The notes: generated from the letters alone by a model not told the origin. Positions 9,697 through 18,110 are shown, counted from the first letter of the stretch. The stretch is 64,000 nt of DNA from G963701675 sp963701675 (GCA_963701675.1 OY969623.1:7440001-7504000), one strand, 5' to 3'. Numbers and translations are program-made.

Positions 9697-9930
9697 CTAG
9701 CCGGCGCCTTGCTTCAAATCCCAATTCACAATCGTACTCAATCCGGCGGCCACGACGCACGCGACGCCGATAATAGCGTACAGGACGCGCAACACCGGCG
9801 ATTCCGGCGGCTCGTACGTAGCGAGGAAACCGAATACGCAAAAGGCCGACGCCGCGAGAAACGCGGTAGCGACGAGAACCCGAATGAGCCATCGCGGTTG
9901 AGCAGAACTACGTGGATGCAGTCGATTCAC
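9697..9930 (-). CDS. Small two-helix membrane protein, unknown
   Basis: A 77-residue frame starting at GTG 9930. Two hydrophobic stretches (about residues 16-38 and 47-68, e.g. VLVATAFLAASAF and VLYAIIGVACVVAAGLS) would span the membrane. It overlaps the end of a kinase remnant by about 20 bases. I do not recognise the family, and it could be the tail of that decayed gene in another frame. Confidence 0.4.
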   Translation of the reverse strand: MNRLHPRSSAQPRWLIRVLVATAFLAASAFCVFGFLATYEPPESPVLRVLYAIIGVACVVAAGLSTIVNWDLKQGAG

Positions 9931-10120
9931 CGTCGTCGGTGTTCAAGTAGCGGCCATCAAGGTTTCCTCCCACCGGCGCAACCGTCTTAGCTGCGATATC
10001 GGCGAGCCAGTGCGTTTCAAGTTCTGGGAACCGATCGCCGTATTCCTCGGCATTGACGATGTCGCCGGCGTATTGGCGCAATTCGATCTCGAGGGCGACG
10101 AGTTCCTGCAGAGCTGTGTG
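9908..10120 (-). pseudogene. N-terminal remnant of a planctomycete Ser/Thr kinase
   Basis: The minus-strand frame from about 10120 to the stop at 9908-9910 reads LVALEIELRQYAG then NAEEYGDRFPEL. This is the region preceding the catalytic domain in planctomycete kinases (L-E-x-x-R...P-x-x-E-E-Y-x-x-R-F-P). There is no start codon (TGA lies directly upstream) and no catalytic domain follows. Confidence 0.45.
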
Positions 10121-10234
10121 TCATGACATTCTGGACTTTTTTGCGCGAGTTTTCGTCACGTGGGCAGTTCCGACATTTGATTGATCACGCCTGGGCGCTC
10201 CGTCACGCACTTTGCTCGCGCGATTACGGGTTAG

Positions 10235-10500
10235 TTATCTCCATTCGGGACGTTGGGGCGTCCACGGCGCGCACTGAACACGCTCATTCATCGTCGCCGG
10301 TGCAATTCTTCTCAGCGCCGTGCGAGCTGATTCGCTCACTAGTCGATTCTTGTCCTTCATCAAATCAATGAGATCCGGCACCGCAGTCTTTGCAGGTGGA
10401 CCGATTCGGCTGAGTGCTTCGACGACGGTTTGGAGAAACCTGCGCCGGCATTCGCTGTCCTCGAAATCAGCGGTCTGTGTTTTGTGAAGCAGGACGATTC
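10235..10500 (-). pseudogene. HEAT-repeat protein fragment
   Basis: The minus-strand frame ending at 10235-10237 contains TVVEALSRIGPPAKTAVPDL, then IDLMKDKNRLVSESARTAL and RRIAP, which is one clear HEAT repeat (ALxxIGPxAxxAVPxLxxLLxDxxxxVRxxAxxALxxI). It starts after a stop near 10500, so only a tail of a larger protein remains. Confidence 0.5.
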
Positions 10501-10716
10501 ATTTTTTCGGTTTGCGACTGCGAGCGGCAGCCATCTTTGCCCGCACGGTTTTGGGGCCTTCGCCGGTTGCGTTAAGGCGAGCATCCTCAAATCCCCATTT
10601 TGTCACCAGTCCGTAGATTTCGTCTTCGTAACTGAAACCGCGGGGACGCTGTTTCCGCCCGCTCCACAAGGATCGAAACTCGTTCTCGACACGGATCAGC
10701 CGCCCGTAGGCGTCCG
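10499..10716 (-). pseudogene. Possible protein tail abutting the CRISPR array
   Basis: A minus-strand frame enters from the array and ends at 10499. It reads YEDEIYGLVTKWGFEDARL and ends in a basic tail (ARSRKPKK), which looks like a genuine C-terminus. No start outside the repeats is available. It overlaps a partial repeat at 10666-10679, so it may be coincidental. Confidence 0.25.
10643..10679 (+). repeat. Degenerate CRISPR repeat left of the array
   Basis: The last 14 bases (ACAAGGATCGAAAC, 10666-10679) equal the 3' end of the array repeat. They are followed by a 37-base spacer-length gap before the first full repeat at 10717. The left half matches poorly. The exact register suggests a decayed terminal repeat. 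Confidence 0.5.
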
Positions 10717-11782
10717 GCCGACGTGACTGATCCAGGAGAACAAGGATCGAAACCGGAGCACCTGCCTTGCGTGGTTTGCGAATTCCAACAGCCGACGTGA
10801 CTGATCCAGGAGAACAAGGATCGAAACCCAATGGCATATGAACCTACGATGTACCGATACTGAGCCGACGTGACTGATCCAGGAGAACAAGGATCGAAAC
10901 TTAGTCAGCCACTCGCCTAGTTCGTTCGCAGCGACAGCCGACGTGACTGATCCAGGAGAACAAGGATCGAAACTTTTTTACAGCATTGGCAGCTTTCGTT
11001 TGCGCGGCGGGCCGACGTGACTGATCCAGGAGAACAAGGATCGAAACCCAAGTACATTCAGACGGTCGTGGACCTTTCCCCAGGGCCGACGTGACTGATC
11101 CAGGAGAACAAGGATCGAAACATCTAACTGATGACTGGCGCGTGATCGATAATCTCGGCCGACGTGACTGATCCAGGAGAACAAGGATCGAAACTGGCAT
11201 TTAATCCAGACCCCGCCGGCCTGCGGAGCCGGCCGACGTGACTGATCCAGGAGAACAAGGATCGAAACATCTCCTGGATGAAGTCGGCAAACTCCTGTGT
11301 GCCTGCCGACGTGACTGATCCAGGAGAACAAGGATCGAAACACCACGGGGCCGCCTGACACGAGGATCGATGCGTAGCCGACGTGACTGATCCAGGAGAA
11401 CAAGGATCGAAACCCATATCGTAATCCCTTTAGGGTTGATGCGGATTATGGCCGACGTGACTGATCCAGGAGAACAAGGATCGAAACACGATACGCAAGC
11501 AGTCTTCCGGCGGTGCCGTCCTGTTGCCGACGTGACTGATCCAGGAGAACAAGGATCGAAACGTCGATCTCCAGGGTTTGGGTGTCGGATACGTGCATTG
11601 CCGACGTGACTGATCCAGGAGAACAAGGATCGAAACCAACTACATCCAGTACGGTTATGAGTGGGCGAAAGAGGCCGACGTGACTGATCCAGGAGAACAA
11701 GGATCGAAACAAATCAAGATCAAGGAAGACCCGGACAACACTGGAGCCGACGTGACTGATCCAGGAGAACAAGGATCGAAAC
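10717..11782 (+). CRISPR. CRISPR array, 15 direct repeats of 37 bp, 14 spacers
   Basis: Repeats start at 10717, 10791, 10864, 10937, 11011, 11085, 11158, 11232, 11305, 11377, 11451, 11526, 11600, 11674 and 11746. Each is 37 bases, begins GCCGACGTGA, contains TCCAGGAGAACAAGG and ends ATCGAAAC; I see no variation among the fifteen. Spacers are 35-38 bases. An ATCGAAAC end is what a crRNA 5' handle usually looks like, so the crRNA probably reads on the plus strand, but the leader is not obvious: neither flank is clearly AT-rich. No cas gene occurs in this window, so any effector must lie elsewhere. The type cannot be set from the repeat alone. Apparent minus-strand proteins here are translations of the repeats. 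Confidence 0.97.
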
Positions 11783-11819
11783 ACCATACGCAAGCAGTCT
11801 TCCGGCGGTGCCGTCTCGG

Positions 11820-11894
11820 CGCTGAACGAAAGCGACGAAACCATTCCTGCCGATGCCGTTTCGATCCTTGTTCTCCTGGATCAGTCACGTCGGC
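11820..11894 (-). CRISPR. Inverted terminal repeat-spacer unit of the CRISPR array
   Basis: Bases 11858-11894 are an exact reverse complement of the 37-bp repeat. Between the last direct repeat (ends 11782) and this copy lie 75 bases, the length of two spacers. The simplest reading is spacer 15 (about 11783-11819) followed by one repeat-spacer unit turned around in place (spacer 11820-11857, repeat 11858-11894). Confidence 0.85.
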
Positions 11895-12500
11895 CTTGGC
11901 GAAATCGTTGGCATCCGTGTTGCCTGGATCAAAGAACGTCGTCTGCGTTGAACTCAGCGCCGCCGGCCATCACCCAAGTCGACTCCACGTCCCATAAGGG
12001 AGAGTTTCAAGTTCATGCCAGATTTGCTTTTGAAACAAGCACGAGGGAAAGACACCGAGAGTCCCGCTTTGGTTCGCTGGTGACTGGGCAACTCGGGTGG
12101 ATCTGAGGCGGGACAGTTCTGCGCCCTAGGCAAGTTTGCACAAAGCCAAGGCTCGAACCGGCTAATTCAGAGCGTCGATAGGCCCTAATCGTTCAACCAC
12201 CTGGTGTCATTCGATTCTCATCGAGGGTAAGGGTTGCAGCGCTCCTAATACTCACTGCTTTGTCATTCATCTATGTGTTAAGCATTGCAGCGAGAATCGG
12301 AAGACACGACTTGCCCTATTCGAACGGGACGCCTCGAATCTCCCGGTTTCAGGAGGCGGCGCGGCGCTCGAATCCCGGCCCAGCGTGACGGTGTCTTGTC
12401 TCTTGCGACGCTAATGAATGGGGAGCCGTCGCGGCACGTCTAATCGGCAGATGTGAACAGTATCCGTTAGCTGAGCGTTCGGCAAAGGGTGAGGTGTCCT
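11895..12500. other. CRISPR flank, no gene seen
   Basis: About 600 bases with no convincing open frame. A short inverted pair (GTTTCAA...TTGAAAC, about 12005-12037) is present. It could contain a leader or decayed sequence; nothing more can be supported. Confidence 0.45.
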
Positions 12501-13544
12501 ATGATCCGCATGATAGTCGTCGCGCTGCTCGTCAATCTCGTTGTCGCCTCGGGTTCGCAAGGGCAAGACGCCGAGCCGAAGCGTGCGGCCAAAGGCGACA
12601 AACCCACCAAGAACGTCGCCATCTTTCTATTTAAGGACGTTCAGATCATTGACTACACCGGTCCCTACGAGGTGTTCATCAATGCGAACTACGGCGGACA
12701 TTCGTACTTCAACGTGTTCACCGTGGCCGTGACAACCGAGCCCCTCAACACGGTCGGCGACATGACGGTCATCCCCAAATTCCGGATGGACAATCACCCT
12801 AAAGTGGATGTGCTCGTGGTTCCCGGAGGCTGGGGCGTGTGGGCCGCCCGCAAAGACCCCAAGGTGATCGCCTGGATTCAAAATACCGCAAAGGACGCCG
12901 AGGTGGTCCTGTCCGTCTGCAACGGAACGGCCATTCTTTCGAGGGCCGGGCTTCTGGATGGAATGAAGGCGACCTCTACGGCTGCCGACATCCCACGACT
13001 GCAGGCCGAGGTGCCCTCGGCCAAGATGTTGAAAGACAAGCGGTTCGTCGATAACGGCAGGCTCGTCGTTGCGGGAGGCATGTCGGCGGGCATTGACGGC
13101 GCCTTGCATGTCGTGGAAAAAATGTTGGGCAGGGGTTGGGCACAAATGGTCGCGGTGTGGATGGAATACGATTGGCAATCGAGTTCCAAGTTTGCTCGAG
13201 CCTTGTTCGCCGACAATCTGTTGCCGCCACCCATTAGCGTGGGCGATGCTCCCGGGGTGTGGACTCCGCTCAGTTATGCCGGCGGCGTCGATCACTGGGA
13301 AAACAAGGCCCGCCTCGAAACTGCGTGGTCCGGTAAGCAAGTTCGTGAATCTATTGATGCGACTTTGGTCACGTGGTTCAAATGGTCCAAAGAGCCGGCG
13401 AACGATGACGCCGATGGACGGAAAAGCACATGGACCTTCCAAGACAAAAGCGAGCGCAAGTGGCGCGGCGCGGTGACCGTAGAGCCAATTCCGGGTGCGA
13501 AATCCGCCTTTGAGGTCATGATCCGTGTTGATCTGGCTTCATGA
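12501..13544 (+). CDS. Secreted DJ-1/PfpI-family (GATase1-like) protein
   Basis: ATG 12501 is chosen over an upstream GTG because a GGTGAGG site lies just before it and it gives a good signal peptide (MIRMIVVALLVNLVVASGSQGQ). The core (residues 40-235) is the DJ-1/PfpI fold: VAIFLFKDVQIIDYTGPYEV with E57, DVLVVPGGWG, and the nucleophile elbow VLSVCNGTAIL with C140. The AAGMSAGID-like helix (VAGGMSAGIDGAL) is typical of the ThiJ/AraC-type subgroup. A C-terminal 110 residues (WSKEPANDD...) have no clear relative. Exact activity is unknown. The frame stays open for 55 codons after the TGA. Confidence 0.8.
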   Translation: MIRMIVVALLVNLVVASGSQGQDAEPKRAAKGDKPTKNVAIFLFKDVQIIDYTGPYEVFINANYGGHSYFNVFTVAVTTEPLNTVGDMTVIPKFRMDNHPKVDVLVVPGGWGVWAARKDPKVIAWIQNTAKDAEVVLSVCNGTAILSRAGLLDGMKATSTAADIPRLQAEVPSAKMLKDKRFVDNGRLVVAGGMSAGIDGALHVVEKMLGRGWAQMVAVWMEYDWQSSSKFARALFADNLLPPPISVGDAPGVWTPLSYAGGVDHWENKARLETAWSGKQVRESIDATLVTWFKWSKEPANDDADGRKSTWTFQDKSERKWRGAVTVEPIPGAKSAFEVMIRVDLAS

Positions 13545-13887
13545 AATACAATCCAAACCGCGGACAAACTGACCCTCCCACTCGACCTCGCAATCGGGCT
13601 TAACGCCGACATCCAGGTGAACGAGGGTTTTGCCTGGCTCGCGCGTCGAGTAGAAGCAAAGACTTCATTGGCGCACGATGCCGTCAAATCTCTCGTTGAT
13701 GGCGCGGACTAATGTCTGTCGCTTCGCCCGCCGCGGCCATCGAGTTTTCTATTGATCGACCGCCTCCCCGCGCGCATTCAAACTTTGACCGAGTTGTTGA
13801 CAGGTCGGGGGTTGTCAACAATCGGGTCAACATTACGTTCGGCCTGTTTTTCTCGGCACTTTCTGCGGACAACGGATATCTTAGAAG
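13545..13887. other. Intergenic, with an in-frame open extension after the upstream stop
   Basis: After TGA 13542-13544 the same frame runs to TAA 13710-13712 and reads TLPLDLAIGLNADIQVNEGF and EAKTSLAHDAVKSLVDGAD. It may be a remnant of another gene. Nothing else is recognised. Confidence 0.3.
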
Positions 13888-14268
13888 TCAATTAACAACC
13901 GGGGCGGAATTGCGATGTTCGAAATCGCCGTGCGCCACGCCCCGTCGATCTACTTCGACGCGTCGCGTGGGCGCTGCCTTCGCCGCGAGCTTGATTTCGC
14001 AATGAGTTTGAGCGTGCCACCAACGCCGTTGTTCCTGCCAGTCCCACCGCGCGGCGATGGCCAGGAGCGTGGCCACGCAGATTGGGTCTCGGCCGTGTCG
14101 GGTTCGGCAAAACAAGATCGCTTCCTGAGGGTCGGGGGCCAGATCGCGTAGGCGCATGATTTGGCTGATGCGCGCGCGGCTTACTTGGCCCAGACGCGCC
14201 AGTTCGGCGTAGTCGATGACTACGCCCTCGGCGATCAATTGTTCGAAGCGATGCGCCAGGGCCAACAA
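13888..14268 (-). pseudogene. Remnant of a recombinase-associated helix-turn-helix protein
   Basis: The sequence ALAHRFEQLIAEGVVIDYAE then LARLGQVSRARISQIMRLRD, LAPDPQEAILF and GRDPICVATLLAIAARWDWQ is typical of the small HTH protein encoded beside, or within, serine site-specific recombinase modules. Motif ARLGxVSRARxxQIM is the DNA-recognition helix. No ATG is present; the frame starts at a TTG and extends back to a TAA near 14320 without the usual upstream part, so the gene is 5'-truncated. No recombinase catalytic domain is nearby. It marks a past mobile element. Confidence 0.55.
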
Positions 14269-14884
14269 CCGTGCCGCGCGGCACCCGTCCGGGGCTGGCT
14301 TCGAGAAACGGCGTTACTGGGTGATGGTGTTATCGCCATCCCCGCCGTCGAGTGTGTCACGTGCGGGTTTGTCGGGCGTGGAAATCCGGAATCTCGGCGT
14401 TTCATGGTTCGCTTGTCGAAGAAGCCCCGTCACATAGACTGATCTGAAGTTGGATGACTAGATTAACGACAACCCGGCTGTGCCGGGGGGCCGGTAAACG
14501 AGTAAGCCGACGTGGTCGAATGCCTTCGAGGTATTCCTCCACGCCGGCTTTTTTTCTATGGCGGCGGTGTCAACTGAGTGACGCGTTTTCGAGTTGGCTC
14601 TGTGAATGTTGTGGATCGCGGTGGAACTGAGTTCGCTTCACGGGAGCCGGCTGCCCGTCTACGAGCGTCTCTCGACGCCTCCGCCACGGCTGCCGGTCGG
14701 TTGAATCGAAGTCGACCGCCATCAACACGCGTTGGCGGGGCGACCACGGCCGTGATCAGCCGATCTGAGCCCAGCCCCGGACGCTGCTTTCCAGCCGGTC
14801 ACTCAACGCGTATCCAATGAGTCGCGACGCACCACCGCCTTCCTGGTTAACCACTGACCCGTGCTCCACGGAGTTAGGAGACCG
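14269..14884. other. Intergenic apart from a terminator-like hairpin
   Basis: No protein-like frame is convincing. The stretch 14502-14557 holds a strong hairpin with a T run (separate entry). The last 20 bases contain AGGAG for the next gene. Confidence 0.4.
14502..14557 (+). terminator. Rho-independent terminator-like hairpin
   Basis: AAGCCGACGTGG pairs with CCACGCCGGCTT with one mismatch, an inner GAATGCC/GGTATTC stem extends it, and seven T residues follow on the plus strand. No plus-strand gene ends just upstream, so it may end a small RNA or a leader transcript. Confidence 0.6.
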
Positions 14885-15751
14885 ATGTTCCGAATCCAGG
14901 GTGAACTCCTTCGCTCTCGCGCTCGCGAGCCGGCGCGGACACGCAGCGCCCGGAAAGCGGTGGAACCTGTTGGCGTCCATGGTGCGCAGACCGTGGTTCC
15001 CAGCGCTCGATTCGCTGAAACACCTTCCCTGCTAGCACTCGCCCCGCGTATCGCCCTGGCCGCCTCACACGATATGGCTGTGGTGATCACCGGCGAGACC
15101 GGCACGGGCAAGAGCTACTTGGCACGACTGATCCACGACTGCTCGCCCCGCCGCGAGCAGCCTTTCCTGGTCGTTTCCTGTGGAGCTCTGGCCGCCACTC
15201 TGATCGAGAGCGAATTGTTCGGTCACATGCGGGGGGCGTTCACCGGCGCCGATCAGGGTAAGCCGGGGAAATTCGCCGCGGCTGGGACTGGCACGATCCT
15301 CCTGGACGAGATCGATGCCCTCGGACTCGACCGGCAGGTCAAGTTGCTCCGCGTCTTGGAGGATGGCGAGTACGAGCCGGTTGGCTCCAACCGGACCATG
15401 ATGTCTCACGCCCGCGTCATCGCTGCCAGCAATCAAGACCTCGAAGGGGCGGTCGCTCAGGGCACGTTCCGTTCCGACCTTTACTACCGCCTGAACGTCT
15501 TCGCCCTGCACTTGCTCCCGCTGCGGGAGCGCACAGACGATATCGCCCCGTTGGTGCACGGGATGGTGGCCAGCTTTAGTGAGGCGCTGGCTAAAGCGCC
15601 CGCCCGCCTTAGCACCCCGGCACTGGTCGCACTGGAGGGCTACGCCTGGCCGGGGAACATTCGCCAACTGGCGAACGTGGTGCGGCGCGCGGTGCTTGCG
15701 AATACGGGCCCGGAACTGCTGATGAAGCACCTTCCCGAGTCGCTCTTCTGA
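14885..15751 (+). CDS. Sigma-54-interacting AAA+ activator core without DNA-binding domain
   Basis: ATG 14885 has AGGAG at good spacing. The 288-residue protein is mostly the sigma-54 activator ATPase: Walker A GETGTGKS (residues 70-77), the sigma-54 contact loop GAFTGA (117-122), Walker B TILLDEID, arginine region FRSDLYYRLNVF, and the WPGNIRQL motif near the C-terminus. It should open promoters used by RNA polymerase with sigma-54. There is no N-terminal receiver and no Fis-type helix-turn-helix after the AAA+ part, so it may act from solution or through a partner. A PilZ gene follows 22 bases later, so it may respond to the same signal. Confidence 0.88.
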   Translation: MFRIQGELLRSRAREPARTRSARKAVEPVGVHGAQTVVPSARFAETPSLLALAPRIALAASHDMAVVITGETGTGKSYLARLIHDCSPRREQPFLVVSCGALAATLIESELFGHMRGAFTGADQGKPGKFAAAGTGTILLDEIDALGLDRQVKLLRVLEDGEYEPVGSNRTMMSHARVIAASNQDLEGAVAQGTFRSDLYYRLNVFALHLLPLRERTDDIAPLVHGMVASFSEALAKAPARLSTPALVALEGYAWPGNIRQLANVVRRAVLANTGPELLMKHLPESLF

Positions 15752-15773
15752 TGCGCAGCCGGCCGGGTGAAAT

Positions 15774-16172
15774 GTGTGCGCGCGAGGCTGCCCGCGCCGA
15801 AGTGCCTGCAACAGAGGCAACCGGAGCCGCGATTCAGAGGACGACTTGGCGACCCATCTAGGAGGAGTGGAACGGCGTAAACAGGCGCGATTCCTCTGCG
15901 GCGCCAGTACCGCCGGCCGGGTATTGGGCGCCGCCGGGCCGATGCTTGATGCAGTCCTCGACATTTCACCGGGCGGCGCCTGCGTGGTCCTGCCCGGCCC
16001 TGTGGGGCTAGGGGCAGCGCTGGGGCTTGAGTTATTTCTCACGCTGAGCGGGTTTGCCTGCCGAGTCACCCTACGAGTTGTCCATGTGCGGGTCTTCCCA
16101 GGCGGCCACTACATGGCCGGCGGCGCCTTCGTTCGCGATCTCAGCGATGCCGAGGTACGGGGGTTGCTGTAA
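15774..16172 (+). CDS. PilZ-domain protein
   Basis: Contains ERRKQARFLCG (RxxxR) and, about 30 residues later, DISPGGACV (D-x-S-x-x-G), the two c-di-GMP-binding motifs of PilZ domains, followed by a beta-barrel pattern to the C-terminus (GGAFVRDLSDAEVRGLL). Start is uncertain: ATG 15774 gives 132 residues, but the first 30 look unlike protein; a GTG at 15867 sits too close to GGAGGA. It lies just behind the sigma-54 activator core and is probably co-transcribed with it. Confidence 0.7.
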   Translation: MCARGCPRRSACNRGNRSRDSEDDLATHLGGVERRKQARFLCGASTAGRVLGAAGPMLDAVLDISPGGACVVLPGPVGLGAALGLELFLTLSGFACRVTLRVVHVRVFPGGHYMAGGAFVRDLSDAEVRGLL

Positions 16173-16764
16173 TCTTCTGGTCATGTGTGGGGGGTGCAAA
16201 CCCGTTTCTGCGCTAGGCTGCAGCGCGGAGGGTCTCAAACCAAATCGAGAAGAAGCGAGGTGGCGGCAAGGTGCGCGGCGACTCGGCGTTTATCGTACAT
16301 CCGAGTGCGAAAAGCGATGGGAAAAAACGTGCGTGACCTGTTCACCGTTGCGTAGCTCAGATCCTTGCTCCGTTAGTGTTCCTGGGGGCATCCCTGTCGT
16401 TGGACGACTGGCCATTATGGTGGCTGTTACACCAGCGTGCGAGAAATTTCGTTCCGTTCACTCGCAGTCCGCGGACGGTGGTCATGACGACAGACTCGGC
16501 GCCTCACTTGGCCGGCCAGCCCGCGGGAATCGAGACATTGCGTTTCCAGAATTACAGTGCAATGTGGGCGTTCTTTCTGGAGGCGATCGCGTGATTTCAT
16601 CGTTTTTGAACAAGTGCTGCTCCTGGCCAGGCCGGTGCTGGTGCCCGACTTTTTGCCGGTCCTCTCACGTAACCGTGGCGATTCGCGAGTTTGTCTATTA
16701 GGACACGCGCGCTTCGCAGAATCACCGAAATGCGAATAGCAACGGGGCTAAGCTGGTCCAGCGT
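16173..16764. other. Intergenic, no intact gene
   Basis: About 590 bases with short frames on both strands, none convincing. Together with 16765-17141 it looks like decayed sequence. Confidence 0.4.
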
Positions 16765-16836
16765 TATGGCCCCACTCTGAGTGGCGCAGCCGCTGATTTC
16801 CGACTTGATTTTGGCAAGGCCGAAGTCTGTGATTCT
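16765..16836 (-). pseudogene. Fragment of a Ser/Thr kinase activation segment
   Basis: The minus strand reads PRITDFGLAKIKSEISGCAT then QSGAI. ITDFGLAK...TQSGAI is the DFG and activation-loop start of bacterial Ser/Thr kinases. No HRD loop or APE motif is found in any frame nearby, so this is a small remnant. Confidence 0.4.
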
Positions 16837-16937
16837 CGGAAGGAACCAGCGAGGCCTTTCCATGCCCCATACGCCGACGACAGGCGTCCGGTCCGGTATA
16901 CTTCGGCGACGCGGACTCTGGCCCACTTGCTACGAAC

Positions 16938-17141
16938 CGAAGTGTCACTTCCCGGACTGGTGGCGGTCGCCGTGATGACGTGGCCGAGCGGAACTTGGAC
17001 CCCGGCGACAGGTGTACCATCTAAGCTGACAGTGACCTTCCCCACGACTGCCCCAAGGCGGATTCCCGTTGGAACCGCTACCTGGAACTGCACTGCCTCG
17101 GGATGGCCTCGCCAAGTCAGCAGCAGTTCATGGAAGGCTTC
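16938..17141 (-). pseudogene. Possible fragment of a secreted Ig-like/repeat protein
   Basis: A minus-strand frame reads VVGKVTVSLDGTPVAGVQV and HVITATATSPGSDTS, resembling an extracellular Ig-like repeat (V-x-V-x-L-D-G-T-P-V-x-x-V...F-T-A-T-A-T). The frame has no plausible start. Weak evidence. Confidence 0.25.
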
Positions 17142-17311
17142 CAGGGTTACCTCGGCCGCGATCAAGCTGCAATGCACCTTTGGGGTTGCCCGCCGCAGAA
17201 AAATGCCCATTTCCAAAGCAGCTGCTTGACTTGCCGAATCGCGCGTGTGCATAATGGCAGGCGCTGCTAATCGTTGATTTGATTTCGTTTTGCCCTCCCA
17301 AGAGATGCCCA

Positions 17312-18061
17312 ATGCCACTCCTGTGCAAACCCACTATCGAGTCCCTCGAATCGCGCACAATGCCTTCCGTGCTTTTCTCGGAAAACTGGGAATCCGGCGG
17401 TGCGCCAGGTTGGATAATGACCGGCAGTCCGCAGGTTCTCTGGCATGTTTCCAATCACGGAGAGTGCGGATCGATGACCCACATGGCGGCTTACAACCGA
17501 TTTCCTACCGCTTGCAATCAACAGACGGGAACTGCAAATTCTGGCATCCTAATTAGCCCGGCGATTGTCCTCACCCACGCTGGACCTTTGACATTGGAGT
17601 ACGATGAGTTGATTGACAAGGAAGCTCCGGATGTTGCCGCTGTGCGCATACATGACGCGGGCGGCACTGGTTGGGCAACTCTCCATTTGGTCACCAGCGA
17701 TGCCCCGACTATTCGCCATGTTACCGTCAGCATTCCATCGGTTTGGGAAGGGAAGGAAGTGAATCTCGGTTTCTTCGTCCAAAATGACCAAGCCGGAAAC
17801 TCAGGCCCGGGATGGGCGGTCGATAACGTCGTGGTGAAGGACCAGAACCCACGTGATCGATTTGGCGATCTACATTGGGACGGTTCACCGGATCCTACCA
17901 ATGTGCCGTTTCCGGTTCCACCCGCGCCAGGCCCTGGCTTGCATTCCGCCACAGCGAATCCGTCGCCGATACCAGGGATGCCGCGCAACCTCGCGGTATT
18001 GATAACCGCGGACGTGGACGATGGTGCCCCGCCGACCTCGACCCGGCACAAATCATCGTGA
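17312..18061 (+). CDS. Secreted protein with planctomycete N-terminal motif and adhesion-like beta domain
   Basis: ATG 17312 gives MPLLCKPTIESLESRTMPS, the L-E-x-L-E-x-R-x-x-P-S motif of planctomycete surface proteins, right at the N-terminus. The next 170 residues (FSENWESGGAPGW, SGILISPAIVLTH, GPLTLEYDELID, GPGWAVDNVVVKD) resemble jelly-roll 'choice-of-anchor' or MAM-like domains, which bind or decorate the cell surface. The C-terminal 60 residues are proline-rich and unstructured. 249 residues, shorter than most of its class. It is followed closely by a hydrolase gene in the same direction. Confidence 0.65.
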   Translation: MPLLCKPTIESLESRTMPSVLFSENWESGGAPGWIMTGSPQVLWHVSNHGECGSMTHMAAYNRFPTACNQQTGTANSGILISPAIVLTHAGPLTLEYDELIDKEAPDVAAVRIHDAGGTGWATLHLVTSDAPTIRHVTVSIPSVWEGKEVNLGFFVQNDQAGNSGPGWAVDNVVVKDQNPRDRFGDLHWDGSPDPTNVPFPVPPAPGPGLHSATANPSPIPGMPRNLAVLITADVDDGAPPTSTRHKSS

Positions 18062-18110
18062 TGCCGATTGTAAAGGCCTGTATCTAGCTGTACCACGCGA
18101 TCCGTTTCGC

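Noticed and set aside
10123..10371. An 82-residue plus-strand frame
   Set aside because: The opposite strand encodes a clear HEAT repeat here; the frame is a shadow.
10500..11888. Minus-strand proteins rich in SILVLLDQSRR and FDPCSPGSVTSA
   Set aside because: They are translations of the CRISPR repeats in successive frames, not genes.
13542..13544. Selenocysteine at the TGA ending the DJ-1/PfpI gene
   Set aside because: No SECIS-like hairpin is seen immediately after it, and the catalytic cysteine is already present upstream.
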